From Acidobacteriota bacterium (GTDB taxonomy: Bacteria; Acidobacteriota; Polarisedimenticolia; Polarisedimenticolales; Polarisedimenticolaceae): 64,000 nucleotides of DNA. The notes under the pieces were generated by a model. It was not told where the DNA came from. It worked only from the letters and a program-made list of their open reading frames with translations, and did not search any database. The translations under genes and the position numbers were made by a program. The stretch covers positions 83,392-147,391 of the forward strand of contig JAOTYK010000008.1 of NCBI GenBank assembly GCA_029861955.1. The letters run 5' to 3'. Position 1 is the stretch's first letter; each line of letters opens with the position of its first letter. Below are positions 7,998-15,890 of the stretch, piece by piece.

Positions 7998-9524
7998 TCA
8001 TGAGGCATCCCCACGAGCCGGCAACTGCCGATACTGCAACGCCTCGAGGAGGTGTCCCCTCCCGATCCTCACCACCACGTCCAGATCGGCGACGGTCCGT
8101 GCGATCCGCAGGACCCGATCGTACGCACGCATCGAGAGCCCCAGGCGGTCAACCGCGTCGTCGAGGATGCCACGGGCGTCGCGTTCGATCCGATCGGCCT
8201 TCAGCAGTTCCTCTCGTTCCAGGGCACCGTTGTAACGCCGCTCCGGTGGATTCCGTTGTCTTTGCCGCTCACGGGCGGAACTGACACGCTGACGCACGGC
8301 ATGTGACGACTCGTTTGGCTCATCCTGAAGTTCCTGCCCTCGCAACGCAGTCATCCGGCAGACCAGATCGAACCGGTCGAGCAACGGACCGGAGAGTCGA
8401 CTCTGATAGGTGGCGATCTTCGGCGGCGAACAGGCACACCGACCATCGTGATGATCCGCGTATCCACACGGACACGGATTCATCGATGCGACCAGTTGGA
8501 ATTGTGCCGGTAAATCCGCCACCTCCCGGTGCCGTACAACCCGGATCGATCCCGACTCCAACGGCTGACGCAACGCCTCCAACGGCTCCCGCCGGAACTC
8601 CGGAAGTTCGTCCAGGTAGAGCACGCCATGACTGGCCAGCGTAATCTCACCGGGACGGATCGGAACCCCACCGCCGGTCATCCCCGCCGGGGTCACTCCA
8701 TGGTGCGGTGCACGGAACGGCCGAGTCATCACCAGCCCGTTGGCCACACCCGCTGCACCGTGGATCCGTGTGATCTCCAGACACTCCTCCTCATCGAGAG
8801 GAGGGAGGATGCCGGGAAGCCGACGGGCCAACATCGTCTTGCCGGAACCCGGGGGCCCGACCAACAACAGGTGATGCCCACCGGCCGCCGCGATCTCCAG
8901 CCCACGACGGGCGCTCTCCTGCCCCTGGACCTGAGATAGATCGACGGCACAAGCCGGTGAGTTACATGCCGCCGCAAGCCGATCGGCGATCGGCTCGACG
9001 ACCACCGTCGGTCTCCCCGCCTTCAACCGCTGGATCGCCTCCCGCAGGCTACTGGCCGCCAACACCTGCAGGTCGGGAACCAGCGCCGCCTCGGCGCCAT
9101 TGGACTCCGGGACGACCATCCGCTTAATCCCGGCCTCCCGGGCCGCCAACGCCATGGCCATCGCCCCACGGATCGGTCGAAGCCCCCCATCGAGAGACAG
9201 CTCGCCACACAGCAGCGTCTTGCCTAACGTGGACAATGGCAGATGCCCATCGGCGGCGAGGATCGCAATGGCGATCGGCAGGTCCAGACCCGCGCCACGC
9301 TTGGGCGTCTCCGCCGGCGCCAGATTGATGACGACACGCCGGGACGGTAAGGCAAATCCGGAATTGCGTAGCGCGGAGCGAACGCGATCGATCCCCTCCC
9401 GCACCGCAGAGTCCGGGAGACCGACCGTGGCAATCGTCGGCAGCCCACCGGCAAGATCGACCTCGACGGAGATCAGTTGCGCGTCGATTCCACGCAACAC
9501 CGCCGCACGAACACGACCCAACAT
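7998..9524 (-). CDS. comM: ComM/YifB-family Mg-chelatase-like AAA+ ATPase
   Basis: A 508-residue member of the YifB/ComM family; ComM is a hexameric helicase that promotes branch migration during natural transformation and recombination. The N-terminal Lon-like domain (about 1-190, with GLPDSAVREGIDRVRSAL) is followed by the AAA+ core: Walker A GPPGSGKT (223-230), Walker B region YLDELPEF, and the family cysteine motif CPCGY...CAC that follows SMNP. The C-terminal Mg-chelatase domain ends with RTVADLDVVVRIGRGHLLEALQYR. GGAG lies 6 bases before the ATG. It sits 42 bases downstream of the transglycosylase gene. Its presence does not prove competence, as many non-competent species carry it. Confidence 0.93.
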   Translation of the reverse strand: MLGRVRAAVLRGIDAQLISVEVDLAGGLPTIATVGLPDSAVREGIDRVRSALRNSGFALPSRRVVINLAPAETPKRGAGLDLPIAIAILAADGHLPLSTLGKTLLCGELSLDGGLRPIRGAMAMALAAREAGIKRMVVPESNGAEAALVPDLQVLAASSLREAIQRLKAGRPTVVVEPIADRLAAACNSPACAVDLSQVQGQESARRGLEIAAAGGHHLLLVGPPGSGKTMLARRLPGILPPLDEEECLEITRIHGAAGVANGLVMTRPFRAPHHGVTPAGMTGGGVPIRPGEITLASHGVLYLDELPEFRREPLEALRQPLESGSIRVVRHREVADLPAQFQLVASMNPCPCGYADHHDGRCACSPPKIATYQSRLSGPLLDRFDLVCRMTALRGQELQDEPNESSHAVRQRVSSARERQRQRNPPERRYNGALEREELLKADRIERDARGILDDAVDRLGLSMRAYDRVLRIARTVADLDVVVRIGRGHLLEALQYRQLPARGDAS

Positions 9525-9566
9525 GGACGCTCCAGGGAGGCGGAGCGAGGACCTTCCGTTAAGAGG

Positions 9567-11327
9567 CTAGCTGCCGATACGGAGGCGGGTTCCGGGATGC
9601 AGGACGCCATCGGCACGAATCCCGTTGGCGGCACACAGAGCATTGACCGTCGTACTAAAGCGACGCGCGATCCGCCACAGCGTGTCCCCTCGTCGGACCG
9701 TGTAGGTCTTCGGCGTGCTTCCGCTGGACGTCGTGCCACCGGAGGCGATACGACGAGCCGTCGCGGCGCTACGCACCCCGGGTGTCACCGTTAGCCGTTG
9801 ACCGATCTGCAGGACCTTGCGTGTCGAGATACCGCTGGCGGCCGCGATACCCGCAGCGCTGGTGCTGTAACGACGAGCGATACCGGAGAGCGTGTCGCCG
9901 CGACGAACGCGGTACTGGATCGTTTCTCCACTCGCGACCGCGACGGACGAGTCGCCACTGTACCGACCGGCTGCGGCGGTCGGGATCAGGAGTTCCTTGC
10001 CGACGTTAATCAACGTTCGGCGTCCCATGCGGTTGGTCTGCTGGATCGCCGCAACGCTGACACGGTAACGCCGAGAGATGTCGTACAGCGTATCGCCCGA
10101 ACGAACGATGTGACGCTCATAGAGAACGCGCTCGCCCACGGGGACTTCCTCGAGCGCGGCGAGGGTCATCGCGCCGCTGCCAAGCGGAACGCGGACCGTC
10201 GTCACTCCACTGGGTGGGGTCTGCAGCCGACGTAACGCCGGGTTCAACGCACGCATGCGATCCGGAGTCGTTCCGGCGCAACGAGCCAGGACCCTCAGGT
10301 CCGCCGCTCCATCGACTTCGATGGAGTCGTAGACCACCGGGGACTCGTAGTTGAGATCGAAACCGAAATCGTTCGGGTTCTTGGAAATGATCGTCGCGGC
10401 GATGATGGCGGGGACATAGTTCTTCGTCTCGCGACGAAGCCAACGGCTCTCGGCCAACTTCCAGAAGTCGCGACTGCCGGTCTTGCGAATCGCCAGTCGG
10501 ACCCGGCCCTCTCCGGCGTTGTAACCGGCCATCGCCAGGTACCAGTCGCCGAACTCATCATAAAGATCGCTCAGGTAGGCCGCCGCCGCGTAGGCCGCTT
10601 TCTCCGGATCGGATCGCTCGTCGACCCAGTAGTCGATGCGAAGGTCGTAACTCTTTCCGGTGGCGGCGATGAACTGATAGACACCCTTGGCCCTGGCACG
10701 GGAGTAGGCCGTGGGTTTGTAGGCACTCTCGACGTGGGCCAGGTAGACCAGATCCTCGGGGATGCCGGCCTCACGGAAGATCCGTCGGAACATATCGACA
10801 TAGCGCCCGGAGCGTTCGAGACCCTTGGCGAATCCGCTCTTCTGCCGCGTGCCGTATTGCTCGAGCCAGAATTTCACCTTCCCGTTGCGAACGATCGGAT
10901 AGTCGTAGCCCGGCTTGTCTTTGAGCAGCGGACCCATCGTGATGTTCCGCGTCTCCTCCGCGTCGGGGGCGAAGGTCGACGGGTCGGGGCCCGCCAGCTG
11001 GTCGTGGGCTGCGTCGCTGACCTGCTCGTCGGGTGCCAGATCGCTGGGGGTCGCCTCCCCATCCTGTTGTGAGATCTCGCGGGCCGGCAGCAGCGGTACC
11101 TGCTCGTCCGGAACCTCCGGCGGTGCCTCATCCGAACCCCGGGACTCGGGAACGACGGCATGCTCCACCGGCGGTGGGGCCTCCTTGGAGGCCGGCGGCG
11201 AGACCCGCGGCTGACGTTGGCTCTGCATGAGCCCGCAGCCTGACAGAAAACACAGCGCGCAGACGAGGGTCGGCACCGTGATCGACGTTGCGAGTCGAAT
11301 ACCCTGCGGGGGGAAAGAAAGCGACAA
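9567..11327 (-). CDS. MltD-like lytic transglycosylase lipoprotein with three LysM domains
   Basis: A 586-residue envelope enzyme that would cleave peptidoglycan glycan strands to 1,6-anhydro ends. From a TTG start at 11327 the first 30 residues form a lipoprotein signal with lipobox LSGC, followed by a Pro/Glu-rich linker. The SLT domain has the catalytic Glu in HVESAY, then GVYQFIAATGKSYDL and the AYNAGEGRV motif. A middle region and three LysM domains (each with [YV]xVRRGDTLxxIARRYxTS) close the protein and bind glycan. An in-frame ATG at 11420 was rejected: a promoter lies inside that extension (11373-11402), and AAAGGA sits 7 bases before the TTG. It diverges from recA. Confidence 0.92.
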   Translation of the reverse strand: MSLSFPPQGIRLATSITVPTLVCALCFLSGCGLMQSQRQPRVSPPASKEAPPPVEHAVVPESRGSDEAPPEVPDEQVPLLPAREISQQDGEATPSDLAPDEQVSDAAHDQLAGPDPSTFAPDAEETRNITMGPLLKDKPGYDYPIVRNGKVKFWLEQYGTRQKSGFAKGLERSGRYVDMFRRIFREAGIPEDLVYLAHVESAYKPTAYSRARAKGVYQFIAATGKSYDLRIDYWVDERSDPEKAAYAAAAYLSDLYDEFGDWYLAMAGYNAGEGRVRLAIRKTGSRDFWKLAESRWLRRETKNYVPAIIAATIISKNPNDFGFDLNYESPVVYDSIEVDGAADLRVLARCAGTTPDRMRALNPALRRLQTPPSGVTTVRVPLGSGAMTLAALEEVPVGERVLYERHIVRSGDTLYDISRRYRVSVAAIQQTNRMGRRTLINVGKELLIPTAAAGRYSGDSSVAVASGETIQYRVRRGDTLSGIARRYSTSAAGIAAASGISTRKVLQIGQRLTVTPGVRSAATARRIASGGTTSSGSTPKTYTVRRGDTLWRIARRFSTTVNALCAANGIRADGVLHPGTRLRIGS

Positions 11328-11372
11328 CGAGCGGTCCTTTCTGTGGTGCAATGGCACCGTGAAACGGAGCCA

Positions 11373-11402
11373 AATATAGGGGGGGTGCCGTCGGGAAGTC
11401 AA
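11373..11402 (-). promoter_or_regulatory. Promoter of the MltD-like gene
   Basis: On the minus strand: TTGACT (11402-11397), an 18-base spacer, TATATT (11378-11373). Transcription would begin near 11366 and leave a leader of about 38 bases before the TTG start at 11327. It lies back to back with the recA promoter, with 24 bases between the two -35 boxes. Confidence 0.65.
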
Positions 11403-11426
11403 CTGATTGCCGGGGTCCATCGGTCG

Positions 11427-11455
11427 TTGACTTTTCGCTCACTTTCGCCTAGGCT
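11427..11455 (+). promoter_or_regulatory. Promoter of recA
   Basis: TTGACT (11427-11432), a 17-base spacer, TAGGCT (11450-11455). The leader to the ATG at 11512 is about 50 bases. The same -35 box, spacer length and TTCGCCTAGG junction into the -10 box occur in the lexA promoter. Confidence 0.65.
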
Positions 11456-11460
11456 TTCGC
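11433..11460 (+). promoter_or_regulatory. Candidate SOS operator: three phased TTTCGC repeats over the recA promoter
   Basis: TTTCGC occurs at 11433-11438, 11443-11448 and 11455-11460, that is at steps of 10 and 12 bases, close to one helical turn. Two copies lie between the -35 and -10 boxes and one overlaps the -10 end. The lexA promoter has two similar copies at a step of 11. That LexA binds here is an inference from the shared pattern and the expected co-regulation of recA and lexA. Confidence 0.4.
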
Positions 11461-11511
11461 TTCCCGAATACGTGTCCCGTGGTGCCTGCGACCCGGCCCA
11501 AGGAGTGATGG

Positions 11512-12666
11512 ATGTCCAAGGACGAAGCAAACGGAATCTCCCAAGAGAAGCATAAAGCGCTGGATCTGGCGGTTTCTCAGATCGAACGGCAGTTCGGTAA
11601 GGGATCGATCATGAAGCTGGGAGACCGGGGCGGGGTGAAGATCCCCGTCATTTCGACGTCATCGCTCTCGATCGACTATGCCGTCGGTGTCGGCGGAGTG
11701 CCTCGCGGCCGGGTGGTGGAAGTCTTCGGCCCCGAGTCCTCCGGTAAGACCACCCTGGCCCTCCATGTGGTGGCCGAGGCGCAGAAGGCCGGTGGGTTGG
11801 CGGCGTTCGTCGATGCGGAGCATGCACTGGATCCTGAGTACGCAAAAAAACTCGGCGTCGATGTCGACAATCTGATGGTCTCCCAACCCGACTCCGGAGA
11901 GCAGGCGTTGGAGATCACGGAGATCCTGATCCGCTCGGGATCGATGGATGTGGTGGTCGTCGATTCGGTGGCAGCCCTGGTTCCCAAGGCCGAGCTGGAT
12001 GGCGAGATGGGCGATTCCCATGTGGGGCTTCAGGCCCGCCTCATGTCTCAGGCGATGCGCAAGCTCACGGGCATCGTTTCCAAGAGCAAGACCAACCTCC
12101 TGTTCATCAACCAGATCCGTGAAAAGATCGGCGTCATGTTCGGAAGCCCCGAGACCACAAGCGGCGGCCGGGCATTGAAGTTCTATTCGTCGATGCGTCT
12201 CGATATCCGCAGGATCGGAGCTATCAAGGTCGGCGACGAGACCATCGGCAACCGTACGAAACTCCGTGTGGTGAAGAACAAGGTAGCCGCGCCGTTCCGC
12301 ATCGCAGAGTTCGACATCCTCTATGGCATGGGGATCTCAAAGGAAGGCGACCTGATCGAACTCGGCGTCGCCCACAAGATCATCGACAAGTCGGGATCGT
12401 GGTTCTCCTACGGCGACCTGCGCCTCGGCCAGGGTCGCGAGAACACCCGGCTCTTCTTGCGAGACAACCCGGATCTGGCGATGGAGATCGACGCAAAACT
12501 CCGTCAAGAACTGGATCTGACTCCGAAAGAGATCGACGACGAAGCCGCCGCCGAGACCCCGGCCGAAGCCGCTGCCGACGACGCTCCGACCAACGGAACC
12601 CGCACCCCAACGAAGGCCGCCAGCGGCCCACGTAAAGGCGCTCGGAGAGCCACCCCACCGGCTTGA
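11512..12666 (+). CDS. recA: Recombinase RecA
   Basis: The 384-residue DNA strand-exchange protein and co-protease for LexA. It forms filaments on single-stranded DNA, pairs homologous DNA and triggers LexA self-cleavage. Walker A is GPESSGKTT (73-81); the Walker B strand is [12 protein letters not shown]; the L2 loop region reads [24 protein letters not shown]. The C-terminal tail (about 335-384) starts acidic and Ala-rich and then becomes basic, longer than in E. coli RecA (353 residues). AAGGAG precedes the ATG by 6 bases. No recX follows; a tRNA gene lies 43 bases downstream. Confidence 0.98.
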   Translation: MSKDEANGISQEKHKALDLAVSQIERQFGKGSIMKLGDRGGVKIPVISTSSLSIDYAVGVGGVPRGRVVEVFGPESSGKTTLALHVVAEAQKAGGLAAFVDAEHALDPEYAKKLGVDVDNLMVSQPDSGEQALEITEILIRSGSMDVVVVDSVAALVPKAELDGEMGDSHVGLQARLMSQAMRKLTGIVSKSKTNLLFINQIREKIGVMFGSPETTSGGRALKFYSSMRLDIRRIGAIKVGDETIGNRTKLRVVKNKVAAPFRIAEFDILYGMGISKEGDLIELGVAHKIIDKSGSWFSYGDLRLGQGRENTRLFLRDNPDLAMEIDAKLRQELDLTPKEIDDEAAAETPAEAAADDAPTNGTRTPTKAASGPRKGARRATPPA

Positions 12667-12691
12667 CGGTCTGTGGGGCCTGTGACACCAT
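12663..12691 (+). promoter_or_regulatory. Possible weak promoter of tRNA-Phe
   Basis: TTGACG (12663-12668, overlapping the recA stop), a 17-base spacer, CACCAT (12686-12691). The -10 box matches the consensus at only half of its positions, but the distance to the tRNA 5' end (18 bases) is right. Read-through from recA is the alternative. Confidence 0.3.
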
Positions 12692-12709
12692 GCCACGCTT
12701 CGTGGGTCT

Positions 12710-12785
12710 GCCTCGGTAGCTCAGTTGGTAGAGCGAGGGATTGAAAATCCCTGCGTCGGTGGTTCAAATCCGCCCCGAGGCACCA
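12710..12785 (+). tRNA. tRNA-Phe (anticodon GAA)
   Basis: A 76-base cloverleaf with the 3' CCA encoded. The acceptor stem is GCCTCGG paired with CCGAGGC, followed by ACCA. The D arm holds AGCTCAGTTGGTAGAGC, the anticodon stem is AGGGA/TCCCT with loop TTGAAAA (anticodon GAA at 12743-12745), and the T loop is GGTTCAAATCC. Its last 22 bases overlap, on the other strand, the end of the kinase-like gene. Confidence 0.97.
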
Positions 12786-13540
12786 CCGCCCCGCAGCCAT
12801 CGTCGCAGGGCTCGGTAGGGCACCCGAATCCACCCATGGGCCCGGGTCCAACCGCGACGCTCCCACGACTCGGTATGATCCTCCGGCGTCATGCTCTCGG
12901 GGTCGTTGCGCCGCCAATGTTTCAACAGGTGGAACCGATCGGCCCGTTGGAACTCTCTCAACAACGCCGTACCGGCCCGGGTCGGCAGCAGACGCCAGAC
13001 GCCGCGACGCTGCCGTCGCTCCTCCGGACAATGCCAGGCGATACCGAAGTCGATCAGGTAGGGTCGGCGGTCGTCGCCCACCAACACGTTCTCCGGCTTG
13101 GAGAGATCGATATAGGCGAGGTCATGCAGATGGATCCGTTTGAGCAGTTCGTCCAGCCTGGAAAAGAACTGCGGGTCCAATGAGGGAGAGATTCGGACAA
13201 GAGGGCGCCCCTCGATGTAATCGTGAGCTAGCCCCGCGGCACCCACCTCCCCTCGGTAGCGTGGCACGCCGTCCATCTCGCCGAGAACCCGATAGATCCG
13301 TTGCTCCCTTCCGATGAGCCATCGACCCAGCCAGCCCATCGGTAGGCCGAAGAAGCTGATCCGACGCCCGAGCTTGACGATGACCTTGTCCGCGCCTTGA
13401 ACGTAGATGCCCGTGGCACCGTGGAAGTCGTGTTTGAGGACCGATGCTCTGGAGAAGCGGGCGCCCTGAACCTCGACGCGATCGGGCATCTCCTCCGCGC
13501 CTAGCGCACGAAACCTCGAACGGGCCCAATGGCGGATCAC
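12764..13540 (-). CDS. Small protein-kinase-fold enzyme (LPS/Kdo kinase- or RIO-like)
   Basis: A 258-residue protein with a kinase fold. A candidate ATP-binding Lys is in KVIVKLG (Lys56). The catalytic loop is YIDLSKPENVLV, with Asp145 and Asn151, and the metal-binding loop is DFG at 164-166 (LIDFGIAW). The usual His before the catalytic Asp is replaced by Tyr-Ile. The basic C-terminal tail has no assigned role. Kinases of this short type in Gram-negatives often modify LPS core sugars, but a protein or small-molecule substrate is equally possible. The start is GTG at 13540, three bases after the methyltransferase stop. The last codons and stop lie antisense to the 3' end of tRNA-Phe. Confidence 0.7.
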   Translation of the reverse strand: MIRHWARSRFRALGAEEMPDRVEVQGARFSRASVLKHDFHGATGIYVQGADKVIVKLGRRISFFGLPMGWLGRWLIGREQRIYRVLGEMDGVPRYRGEVGAAGLAHDYIEGRPLVRISPSLDPQFFSRLDELLKRIHLHDLAYIDLSKPENVLVGDDRRPYLIDFGIAWHCPEERRQRRGVWRLLPTRAGTALLREFQRADRFHLLKHWRRNDPESMTPEDHTESWERRGWTRAHGWIRVPYRALRRWLRGGGASGRI

Positions 13541-13543
13541 ACC

Positions 13544-14137
13544 CTACCCCAGGAGACGGTGGATGTAGTACAGCGCCAGGCAGAAGACGACGATGTAGAT
13601 CGGTTCGCCGTTCTGGACGAGACTCTGACGGAACGACCAACTACCCAGCTTGAACCCGCCGTAGGGTCGCAGACTCGGTAGCTGTGCGTGGGTCTTGGCC
13701 CGCCACTCGCGCCAGTCGTCGCCGAACAGACGCTCCAGCTTGGTATCCTCGCCTCGGATGGCCGGCGGATAGTAGAGCGCCGTGATCAACAACCACAACG
13801 GAACGCTCCACCAGAGCGATGAGGCGAGACAGAAGCCGACGGCGATCAGATGGTTTCCGACATAGAGCGGATGACGGACGAAGGCGTAGGGCCCGGTCGT
13901 CGCAAGCTGCTTATCCTTCTTGACGTGTCCCGAGGCCCACAGGCGGATCAGCATGCCCACGACCACCACAACAGCGCCCGGGAGAAAGAGACTCTCGAGG
14001 GGGCGTGCGACGAACGTGACCAACGCGATAAACGAGATGCCGACGAACTGACGGTGTCGATCCCGGCGATATCGCAGATCGTGGATGAAGCGGGAAATCC
14101 CCGAGCTCGGGCGGGTCGGAATCGCCGTTTCACTCAT
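13544..14137 (-). CDS. ICMT/PEMT-like membrane methyltransferase
   Basis: A 197-residue integral membrane protein of the isoprenylcysteine carboxyl methyltransferase / phospholipid methyltransferase family. The SAM-binding signature is present: GPYAFVRHPLYVGN, then EDTKLERLFGDDWREW near the C-terminal half. Hydrophobic segments lie at about 30-48, 50-68, 95-125 and 175-195. Bacterial members mostly have unknown substrates (lipids, small isoprenoids or protein C-termini). The ATG overlaps the PilZ-like gene stop in ATGA, so translation is coupled. Confidence 0.8.
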   Translation of the reverse strand: MSETAIPTRPSSGISRFIHDLRYRRDRHRQFVGISFIALVTFVARPLESLFLPGAVVVVVGMLIRLWASGHVKKDKQLATTGPYAFVRHPLYVGNHLIAVGFCLASSLWWSVPLWLLITALYYPPAIRGEDTKLERLFGDDWREWRAKTHAQLPSLRPYGGFKLGSWSFRQSLVQNGEPIYIVVFCLALYYIHRLLG

Positions 14138-14859
14138 GACGTTTCGCTCTCCTTCGACAGCTGTCGGACGTGACGTAGATACATCGTCGGTGGGCTGATC
14201 AATTGAACTCCCATGCCGGCCGGTTTACTCCCCCGCTTGTGCGGAGTCGACCAGACCACCTTGCCCACCAGCGGGATCGTAAACTCATAGAGTTCGACCA
14301 GTAACTTCACGGTTGTCGCCTTGGGAAGGGGCTTGTCTGTGGCCACGAAGAGGCCGTTCTTGGACAGGTCCGACGTGACCGCCGAGGTCGTCGCCTTCTC
14401 CTCCCCGAATCGCACCGACAGATTGAGGAGGAGACGCGGATCTTTCCCCCCGATGGGCGCCTGCACGGCATCGTCTTCCGGATTCGGTGCCCCCGGAATC
14501 GTCGAAACCGAGTCGATGGACACGCCCTCTTCGAGGATCTTGATCTCCCGACGAGCGCAGTGGTCGCGGATGTAGTCCATCCCCTGCAACTCGACATCCT
14601 GCGGCGTGTCGCCGACAAACTTCAGCGCACCGCGTCCACCGGGAACGCTCCACAGCATGTTGGGATAGGTCAGCACGCGTGCCCGCCAGAGTTCACGGCA
14701 TTCGGCGATCAGGACGCCGTAGACTTCGGTCCGCCCACCCGCCTCAACCGCGACCCGTCCGGCATGCCGTTCGGGCCCGGTGGCCAGCAACGCACCCGGA
14801 CAGTCGCGTCGCCCCTCGTGGCGCGTGCAACAGACCGGGCACCATTCTGTCGAGTTCAT
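14134..14859 (-). CDS. PilZ-like domain protein with N-terminal cysteine cluster
   Basis: A 241-residue cytosolic protein. The N-terminus has Cys7, Cys10, Cys11 and Cys20 (CPVCCTRHEGRRDC), which look like a small metal-binding knuckle. The C-terminal half (about 140-235) reads like a PilZ-type beta barrel: SVRFGE, TSDLSKNGLFVAT, VKLLVEL, GKVVWSTPHKRG, PAGMGVQLISP. Classical PilZ proteins bind cyclic di-GMP through RxxxR and DxSxxG; here the second motif is degenerate (DLSKNG) and a clear RxxxR is lacking, so ligand binding is doubtful. The ATG overlaps the stop of the 56-residue membrane protein in ATGA. An HD-GYP protein about 5 kb away shows cyclic di-GMP signalling is likely in this organism. 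Confidence 0.68.
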   Translation of the reverse strand: MNSTEWCPVCCTRHEGRRDCPGALLATGPERHAGRVAVEAGGRTEVYGVLIAECRELWRARVLTYPNMLWSVPGGRGALKFVGDTPQDVELQGMDYIRDHCARREIKILEEGVSIDSVSTIPGAPNPEDDAVQAPIGGKDPRLLLNLSVRFGEEKATTSAVTSDLSKNGLFVATDKPLPKATTVKLLVELYEFTIPLVGKVVWSTPHKRGSKPAGMGVQLISPPTMYLRHVRQLSKESETS

Positions 14860-15026
14860 GGGGCGTCGGGCTCGATAGGACCGGATCCACGGATCGCGTT
14901 GGGTTCACTCTGAGCGATCGAGCGCCACAACCCGTGAGCCACGACCACTCCGACCCAGACCCAGAGTCCCACCGCGGCGAAGAAACCGGAGATCAACCAG
15001 CCAGATGCAGAAGCAGACGATTCCAT
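14856..15026 (-). CDS. 56-residue single-pass membrane protein
   Basis: A short gene in the gap between pabC and the PilZ-like gene. From ATG at 15026 it reads MESSASASGW, a hydrophobic helix at about residues 10-32 (LISGFFAAVG then LWVWVGVVVAHG), and a polar tail ending EPDAP. GGAG lies 8 bases upstream, and the stop overlaps the next ATG in ATGA, as at other junctions in this cluster. This coupling is the main support for it being translated. No family is recognised; a bitopic inner-membrane protein with a short C-terminal tail is what the sequence shows. Confidence 0.62.
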   Translation of the reverse strand: MESSASASGWLISGFFAAVGLWVWVGVVVAHGLWRSIAQSEPNAIRGSGPIEPDAP

Positions 15027-15065
15027 GAGCAACACTCCGTCGTGGATCGCTGGGACTGTACCACC

Positions 15066-15890
15066 CTACTCTGCGATTTTCCGCAATTTCGCAACCCTCC
15101 CGGCCAGTTCCGCCGTTCGTTGCCCCGGCTCTCCGCGTCCGATCTTTCGTCCGTCGACGGACAGCAAGGAACGGATGCCCTTGACGCTCGATGACAGGAA
15201 GGCCTCCTCGCAGCGCAGCAGACGTGGCAGACGGATATTGCCCTCGTGGATCGTGTACCCGGCGTCCCCTGCCGCGGCCAGGACGATGCGTCGGATGACA
15301 CCGGGCAGGATCCCGTCACGGATGGCCGGCGTGAAGATCGCGCCCCCTCGCAGCAGGAACAGGTTGCTCATGCAGCCCTCTGCCAATCGGCCCCGCGTGT
15401 TGAGCCAGAGCCCCTCGTCGGCACCATGCGCCCGCGCCCACTCCAGACCCAGCTCGTTCCCTGCATAGTTCAGGGTCTTGTGGTTGGCACACGGGTCATC
15501 GGGGTTCTTGCGCCACGGCAAGATGACGGCAGTCGCCGGCCGACCGGCCTCGTCGGCGTCGATGGCACCGTTGAGGACGACGGTGCGACCTCCGCGGGTC
15601 ACCAGCAGTTTCAACCAGCCGGAACGATGGCCCGATAACCGGGCCTCCTCGATCAGGACCGCACGAAGGTCGTACCCGTGATCCAGATTGATCTGAAGGG
15701 CGGTCGCGCTCTCACGCAGTCGCTCGAGGTGTTCATCGAGATCAAGAAGGCGGCCGTCGCGGATCGCCGCGGTTTCAAAAAGGCCCAGGCCGACGTGAAC
15801 CGCAGGGTCATCGACGGCGAAGGAGATCTCCCTAAGCGGTCGTCGCTGACCGTCCACCCACCCCAGACTCTCCCGATCAGGGAGTCTCAC
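15066..15890 (-). CDS. pabC: Aminodeoxychorismate lyase (class IV aminotransferase fold)
   Basis: A 274-residue PLP enzyme that would convert 4-amino-4-deoxychorismate to p-aminobenzoate and pyruvate for folate. Features of the fold-type IV family are VGLGLFETAAIRDG near residue 35, the PLP lysine Lys138 in NHKTLNY, and the cofactor-binding stretch EGCMSNLF followed by TPAIRDGILPGV. The start is GTG at 15890, overlapping the pabB stop in GTGA with GGAGG 8 bases upstream; an in-frame ATG at 15959 lies inside pabB and is unlikely. A branched-chain or D-amino acid aminotransferase would look similar, but the neighbouring pabB decides for PabC. Confidence 0.88.
   Translation of the reverse strand: MRLPDRESLGWVDGQRRPLREISFAVDDPAVHVGLGLFETAAIRDGRLLDLDEHLERLRESATALQINLDHGYDLRAVLIEEARLSGHRSGWLKLLVTRGGRTVVLNGAIDADEAGRPATAVILPWRKNPDDPCANHKTLNYAGNELGLEWARAHGADEGLWLNTRGRLAEGCMSNLFLLRGGAIFTPAIRDGILPGVIRRIVLAAAGDAGYTIHEGNIRLPRLLRCEEAFLSSSVKGIRSLLSVDGRKIGRGEPGQRTAELAGRVAKLRKIAE

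Noticed and set aside
11401..11511. Search for GAAC-N4-GTTC or CTGT-N8-ACAG LexA boxes upstream of recA and lexA
   Set aside because: Neither palindrome was found in the recA region or in 17812-17937; the shared direct repeats are reported instead.
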